Assembly: GCA_014381035.1 (NCBI GenBank)
Contig: JACMIS010000507.1
Span: forward strand, 1 to 9,885
Length of the DNA: 9,885 nt
DNA from: Armatimonadota bacterium
GTDB lineage: Bacteria > Armatimonadota > Armatimonadia > Armatimonadales > Armatimonadaceae
Direction of reading: 5' to 3'
Made by a program: the position numbers and the translations under genes. Within the stretch, counting starts at the first letter, position 1; the number at the start of each line of letters is the position of its first letter. Below the pieces are notes generated by a model. That model saw nothing but the letters and a program-made list of their open reading frames with translations. It had not been told where the DNA came from and did not search any database. Of the stretch, positions 5,914-9,885 are shown piece after piece.

Positions 5914-8900
5914 ATTGCTCGTATAATGGAGTTTTCTCTGACGCAACGGTTCCTGGTGCTCGTCGGAGCCGTCGCGCTTATCGTCTGGGGAATGATCGCA
6001 TTTTTTCGGTTGCCGATTGACGCTCTGCCCGATGTCACCAATAACCAGGTGCAAATAAACACCGAATCGCCCGGTCTTGCTCCCGTCGAGGTGGAAAAGC
6101 GCGTCACATTTCCCGTGGAGGTCGCCCTGGGTGGATTGCCAGACGTCGTCGAAGTGCGCTCGCTGTCGCAATATGGCTTGTCGCAAGTCACCGTCGTCTT
6201 CAAGGACACGGCAAATATATACTTCGCCCGCCAACTGATCAGCGAACGACTCGGCGCGGTGCGCGGCGAACTTCCCCCGACCGTTTCCACCCCGGAACTC
6301 GCGCCAGTTTCCACGGGACTGGGCGAAATCTACCAGTACACTCTGGACTCCGACAAACGAGACACGACCGAACTGCGAACATTACAGGATTTCGTGGTCA
6401 AACCGGCATTGCGCACAGTGCCGGGAGTCGCGGAAATCAACAGTCAGGGCGGGTATGAAAATCAGTTCCAGATCGAAGTCGACCCCAAACGGCTGCTTTC
6501 GCGGGGAATCTCCGTTCGGGATGTCATGGAGGCGGTAGAGGAAGGCAACGCGAACGCGGGCGGCGGATATATTGTCAAGGGTGCCGAGCAGTTACTGGTG
6601 CGCGGCGTCGGTGTGGTGACCGACCGCGACGATCTGCTCGACACCGTGATTACTGCCGAACGTGGAACGCCGATTCTTCTGCGCGATGTGGCGACCGTCA
6701 CCGAGGCGGGCAACACTCTCCGGCGGGGTGCGGCGACACATAACGGCAAGGAGACGGTTCTCGGTATCGTCATGATGCTGAAAGGTGCGAACACACGCAC
6801 GGTCGCCGAAGCCGTGGATCGACGGGTTAAGGCGATACAAAAAACACTTCCCCCGGATGTTCGATTGACACCGGTTTATAACCGCACCGAGTTGGTGGAC
6901 AAAACCATCCATACGGTCCAGAAAAACCTTGTGGAGGGGGGCGTTCTGGTAATCATCGTCCTGTTGCTCTTGCTCGGGAATCTGCGCGGGGCGATCATTG
7001 CGGCGTCCGTTATTCCACTTGCCATGCTATCCGCGGTCATCGGCATGGAGCGGTTCGGAATCTCGGCAAATCTGTTATCTTTGGGCGCGATTGATTTCGG
7101 CTTGATCGTAGACGGCGCGGTAATCATGGTCGAGAACTGTGTGCGGCGTCTCGCGGAAGCCCGCGAACATAAAGGGAGCAAACTGACCGAAGCGGAACGG
7201 CGGGAAACGATTGCGACTGCCTGTCGTGAAGTCCGGCAGGCGACCCAGTTTGGCGAGATGATTATCCTCGTCACCTATCTGCCGATTCTGACACTGACCG
7301 GCATCGAAGGCAAGATGTTCCAACCGATGGCATTCACGGTGGTTCTGGCGTTGACGAGTGCCCTCATCCTGTCGTTGACCGTGGTGCCCGCGCTATGTAG
7401 CCTCCTGCTTTCCGGCGACACGCGGGAAAAGCCGAACTTTTTTCTTGCCGGTGCTGAACGCGTTTACCGCCCGGCGTTGGCTTTATCCCTTCGCTACCCG
7501 GCGGTTATTATCGGCGCGAGTGTGGTGCTATTCGCCGTTTGCGCTTTCCTGTTTTCCCGGCTGGGTTCGGAGTTTGTTCCCGAGTTGGATGAAGGAGCGA
7601 TTGCGATTCAGCCGATCCGCCCGGCAGGAGTCTCGATAGACTATTCCGTAAAAATGGTCGCCGCCGCCGAACGCGTTGTCACCTCGTTTCCGGAAGTCAA
7701 AGATGCATATACGCGAATCGGTAGCGCGGAACTCGCGACTGACCCTATGCCGCCTTCATTTGGCGACATGGTGGTCACCCTGAAGGGACGATCCCGATGG
7801 CGGCGCGGAATGACGAAGGCGAAACTGGTAGAGGAGATGCAGACCCGACTCCTGCGCGCAGTGCCGGGGCAGGGATATGCGTTCAGCCAACCGATAAAAC
7901 TCCGCACCGACGAACTGATTTCCGGGGTGAAAGCCGACGTTGCCGTGAAAATCTTCGGTGACGATCTGGGTACATTGGCACGCCTCGGTACCGAAGTTCA
8001 GACGGCGTTGGAAACGGTGTCCGGCGCGGAAGATATTTCAACCGAACAAACAACTGGGTTGTCGACACTGGAAATCACGGTGAATCGTGCGGTTGCCGCC
8101 CGGTATGGAGTGCGTGTCGCCGATATACAAACCGTTATTGAAGCACTGATCGGAGGGCGAACTGTCGGACAGGTGATTGCGGACAACCGTCGCTTCGCGA
8201 TTGTGGTCAAGTTGCCGGAGTCGTTTCGAAACGACATTCCCGCGATACGCGAGCTACCTATCTCTACGCCGGACGGGGGGACTGTACCGCTCGCCACGCT
8301 CGCAAAAATCGCGGTGAAATCGTCCCCGGCACAGGTCAGCCGCGAAGGGGGAAGCCGCCGCGTCGTCGTTCAGGGAAATGTACGCGGGCGGGATCTGGGT
8401 AGTTTCGTTGCCGACGCACAGAACATCATCTCCACGAGGGTGATGCTCCCGCCCGGCTATCGGATCGAGTGGGGCGGGCAGTTCGAGAATCTGCAACGGG
8501 CGCAAGCGCGGCTATACATCGTCGTCCCGCTTGCGCTATCGCTTATTTTTCTGTTATTGTTTCTAACATTCGGTTCGGCGAGACAAGCCGGTATGATCTT
8601 TAGTGGTGTCCCGCTTGCCGTCACCGGTGGCATTCTCGCCTTATGGGCACGCGGCTTACCGTTCTCCGTATCGGCGGGTGTCGGATTCATTGCACTCTGC
8701 GGTGTAGCGGTGCTGAACGGCGTGGTCATGCTTTCCGCAATCAATCGGAAACGTGCCGACGGGACTGCTCTTTTGGACGCAGTCCAAACTGGCTCCGTAG
8801 AGCGATTGCGCCCGGTATTAATGACCGCGCTGGTTGCCTCACTCGGGTTCGTGCCGATGGCAATCAGCACAGAAGCGGGCGCGGAAGTGCAACGACCCCT

Positions 8901-9024
8901 TGCAACCGTGGTTATCGGCGGTATCCTATCGAGTACAGTATTGACGTTGTTGATACTGCCGACGCTGTACGTCGTTTCTGAAAGATGGTCGGTGAAGGGG
9001 ACGCAAGAACCCACGATCCAATAA
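5911..9024 (+). CDS. czcA: Heavy-metal efflux RND pump, CzcA/CusA family, CzcA-type (HME1-like)
   Basis: This is a 1037-residue proton-driven inner-membrane antiporter, the usual length. It starts MIARIMEFSLTQR, typical for the family, with TM1 at about 12-31, then a large periplasmic loop (about 35-340), TM2-TM6 (about 343-500), TM7 (about 530-548), a second loop (about 552-865), and TM8-TM12 (about 868-1022). The TM4 segment reads AIDFGLIVDGAVIMVEN: Asp395, Asp401 and Glu408 match the essential Asp402/Asp408/Glu415 of CzcA. The copper/silver pump CusA has a different TM4, as I recall it, so a divalent cation such as Zn, Co, Cd or Ni is the likely substrate. Other family-like blocks are SQYGLSQVTVVF (86-97), GSEFVPELDEGAI (552-564) and AFSQPIKLRTDELISGVKADVAVK (starting at 657, described here as one conserved stretch). 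It is translationally coupled to czcB. No outer-membrane partner gene is present in the window. Confidence 0.95.
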   Translation: MIARIMEFSLTQRFLVLVGAVALIVWGMIAFFRLPIDALPDVTNNQVQINTESPGLAPVEVEKRVTFPVEVALGGLPDVVEVRSLSQYGLSQVTVVFKDTANIYFARQLISERLGAVRGELPPTVSTPELAPVSTGLGEIYQYTLDSDKRDTTELRTLQDFVVKPALRTVPGVAEINSQGGYENQFQIEVDPKRLLSRGISVRDVMEAVEEGNANAGGGYIVKGAEQLLVRGVGVVTDRDDLLDTVITAERGTPILLRDVATVTEAGNTLRRGAATHNGKETVLGIVMMLKGANTRTVAEAVDRRVKAIQKTLPPDVRLTPVYNRTELVDKTIHTVQKNLVEGGVLVIIVLLLLLGNLRGAIIAASVIPLAMLSAVIGMERFGISANLLSLGAIDFGLIVDGAVIMVENCVRRLAEAREHKGSKLTEAERRETIATACREVRQATQFGEMIILVTYLPILTLTGIEGKMFQPMAFTVVLALTSALILSLTVVPALCSLLLSGDTREKPNFFLAGAERVYRPALALSLRYPAVIIGASVVLFAVCAFLFSRLGSEFVPELDEGAIAIQPIRPAGVSIDYSVKMVAAAERVVTSFPEVKDAYTRIGSAELATDPMPPSFGDMVVTLKGRSRWRRGMTKAKLVEEMQTRLLRAVPGQGYAFSQPIKLRTDELISGVKADVAVKIFGDDLGTLARLGTEVQTALETVSGAEDISTEQTTGLSTLEITVNRAVAARYGVRVADIQTVIEALIGGRTVGQVIADNRRFAIVVKLPESFRNDIPAIRELPISTPDGGTVPLATLAKIAVKSSPAQVSREGGSRRVVVQGNVRGRDLGSFVADAQNIISTRVMLPPGYRIEWGGQFENLQRAQARLYIVVPLALSLIFLLLFLTFGSARQAGMIFSGVPLAVTGGILALWARGLPFSVSAGVGFIALCGVAVLNGVVMLSAINRKRADGTALLDAVQTGSVERLRPVLMTALVASLGFVPMAISTEAGAEVQRPLATVVIGGILSSTVLTLLILPTLYVVSERWSVKGTQEPTIQ

Positions 9025-9063
9025 AGGAGTCCAAGCCGTCCGCGGTGAAATAAGCAAGTAACC

Positions 9064-9090
9064 GTTGCCGGTTGTAGCCGTACCGGCGAT
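9064..9090 (+). repeat. Stem-loop in the 86-nt gap between czcA and the RDD gene
   Basis: GCCGGT (9067-9072) pairs exactly with ACCGGC (9082-9087) around a 9-nt loop; T9066-G9088, T9065-A9089 and G9064-T9090 can extend the RNA stem to about nine pairs. Only three T residues follow (AGTTTAAA), so it is a poor intrinsic terminator. It ends just before the SD of the next gene, so it may be an RNA-stability or attenuation element. The rest of the gap holds an extra AAAGGAG (9023-9029) overlapping the czcA stop, with no sizeable ORF behind it. Confidence 0.4.
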
Positions 9091-9095
9091 AGTTT

Positions 9096-9113
9096 AAAGG
9101 AGCCTTCAAAGTG
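9096..9113 (+). promoter_or_regulatory. Ribosome binding site deciding a GTG start for the RDD gene
   Basis: AAAGGAG (9096-9102) is followed after 8 nt by GTG (9111-9113). The first zinc-ribbon cysteine is residue 3, so any later start would destroy the CxxC pair. This makes the GTG start firm. Confidence 0.8.
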
Positions 9114-9836
9114 GTTTGCCCGCAGTGTGGAACGCAAAACGATAACCGAGGCGAAACCTGCTCTCGTTGTAAACGACCTCTTCATCCCGCCGCGATGAAG
9201 GGGAAGATTCCCTGTTATGTCCACGCCAATCGTGAGGCGACGACCTCCTGCGCCCTGTGCGGGAATCGTCTCTGTGCGACGTGTGCGGTGGCGGTGAACG
9301 GGATTGATTATTGCGACGGGTGCGCCCCCGCGAACGCCCTTCGTCAGTCCTACGACGACGACTATGAAAAGTTGCCCGTGCTCGACACTACGCGGGTTCC
9401 GATAGCGAACTTCGACAGCCGCTTCTTCGCCGCACTCGTGGACATGGGGCTTCTCGCCGTTGGGATCGTGGTCACCGTGCTACTCCTGTGGTTATTTACC
9501 GGCGGGTCGCTCGATTTTCTGCGCTCGGCGCAAACACAACCGGTCGCGTATTACCTGTTACGATTTATTATTCTGCTCAGTGTACCTTTGTACCTGTTCC
9601 TGCCGGTCGCACTTCACGGACAGACACCGGGACACCGACTCTGCGGCGTCATCTGTCTGCAACCGGATGGGCATATCGTCACGATTCATCAAGCGTTGAT
9701 TCGTTCGTTGATGCAGATCCTTTCCGCCCTGCCGTTCTTTCTCGGTCTCGCCTGGATGATCTGGGACAAGGACAAATTGACCTGGCATGACCATATCAGC
9801 GGAACCCGATTGTACGAATGGCAAGCCAACACATAG
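9111..9836 (+). CDS. Zinc-ribbon, B-box-like zinc finger and RDD-domain membrane protein
   Basis: The 241-residue protein has three parts. Residues 1-22 form a zinc ribbon (C3, C6, C17, C20). Residues 35-71 have a B-box-like pattern (C35, H38, C47, C50, C55, C58, C68, C71), suggesting one or two more bound metal ions. An acidic linker (81-86) leads to an RDD domain from about 100: FDSRFFAALVD with R104 and D111, hydrophobic spans at about 107-130, 146-168 and 198-217, the TPGHRLCGV motif (172-180) typical of the second RDD segment, and WHDHISGT (225-232) as the closing motif. The zinc modules should be cytoplasmic. RDD proteins are poorly understood; some have been linked to ion transport, but none of that is shown here. 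It lies 86 nt after czcA with its own strong SD, so co-transcription with the pump is possible but unproven. Domain calls are confident, function is not. Confidence 0.88.
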   Translation: MVCPQCGTQNDNRGETCSRCKRPLHPAAMKGKIPCYVHANREATTSCALCGNRLCATCAVAVNGIDYCDGCAPANALRQSYDDDYEKLPVLDTTRVPIANFDSRFFAALVDMGLLAVGIVVTVLLLWLFTGGSLDFLRSAQTQPVAYYLLRFIILLSVPLYLFLPVALHGQTPGHRLCGVICLQPDGHIVTIHQALIRSLMQILSALPFFLGLAWMIWDKDKLTWHDHISGTRLYEWQANT

Positions 9837-9873
9837 TCCGATGGTCGCCGGGTGTTCGGGATGCTATCGGATT
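9835..9873 (+). terminator. Weak terminator-like stem-loop after the RDD gene
   Basis: TCCGAT (9837-9842) pairs with ATCGGA (9866-9871), starting right after the TAG stop. In RNA the stem can be extended to about eleven pairs with G-U pairs (A9835-T9873 to T9845-G9863) around a 17-nt loop that may itself pair CCG with CGG. Only TTT follows, so the U-tract is poor. The window ends 12 nt later, so the context cannot be judged. Confidence 0.3.
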
Positions 9874-9885
9874 TCAGAAATTGGG

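Noticed and set aside
8457..9224. 255-codon minus-strand frame opposite the czcA 3' end
   Set aside because: It spans two real genes and a gap on the other strand and has no recognisable motif.
1..9885. CRISPR arrays, tRNA/rRNA genes, insertion sequences or phage genes
   Set aside because: No regularly spaced repeats, no RNA-gene hallmarks, and no transposase, integrase or terminal inverted repeats were seen.

Overview
The window looks like ordinary chromosomal DNA of a diderm bacterium with fairly high GC content. All genes lie on the + strand, are closely spaced, and the main ORFs use G/C-rich third codon positions. Several starts have good Shine-Dalgarno sequences (AGGAGG, AAGGAG, AAAGGAG), and TTG and GTG starts occur beside ATG. 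A CzcA/CusA-type RND pump with a periplasmic adaptor implies a two-membrane envelope. I cannot place the organism firmly. The zinc-ribbon/B-box/RDD protein and the Cys-rich exported protein beside the pump remind me of poorly studied phyla such as Armatimonadota or Acidobacteriota, but that is only an impression.

Layout: (1) 3-1019, the 3' part of a DUF3667-type polytopic membrane protein whose N-terminal zinc ribbon is cut by the window edge. (2) 1089-3695, a complete LonA protease with an extra N-terminal segment of about 80 residues and a good sigma70-type promoter just upstream. (3) 3711-4187, an unrecognised secreted small protein with nine clustered cysteines and a Pro-rich tail. It begins 15 nt after lon with no visible ribosome binding site. 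(4) 4251-5900, a CzcB-like membrane-fusion adaptor with His-rich ends and a long, apparently triplicated helical hairpin. (5) 5911-9024, a CzcA-type inner-membrane RND pump. (6) 9111-9836, a membrane protein joining a zinc ribbon, a B-box-like zinc finger and an RDD domain. No stretch over 300 nt lacks a gene.

The adaptor and pump are an evident operon (10 nt gap, SD overlapping the upstream stop) and should export a divalent cation: the pump carries the Asp/Asp/Glu TM4 signature of Zn/Co/Cd/Ni exporters, not the CusA form. No outer-membrane factor (CzcC/TolC) and no metalloregulator is encoded here. The most interesting part is the junction between lon and the pump: a Cys-rich exported protein with a possible leaderless promoter inside the lon 3' end, then a perfect 8-bp inverted repeat in the 63-nt gap before the adaptor. 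These suggest an undescribed periplasmic accessory factor of a metal-efflux system and a local control point. No CRISPR array, RNA gene, insertion sequence or prophage was seen.
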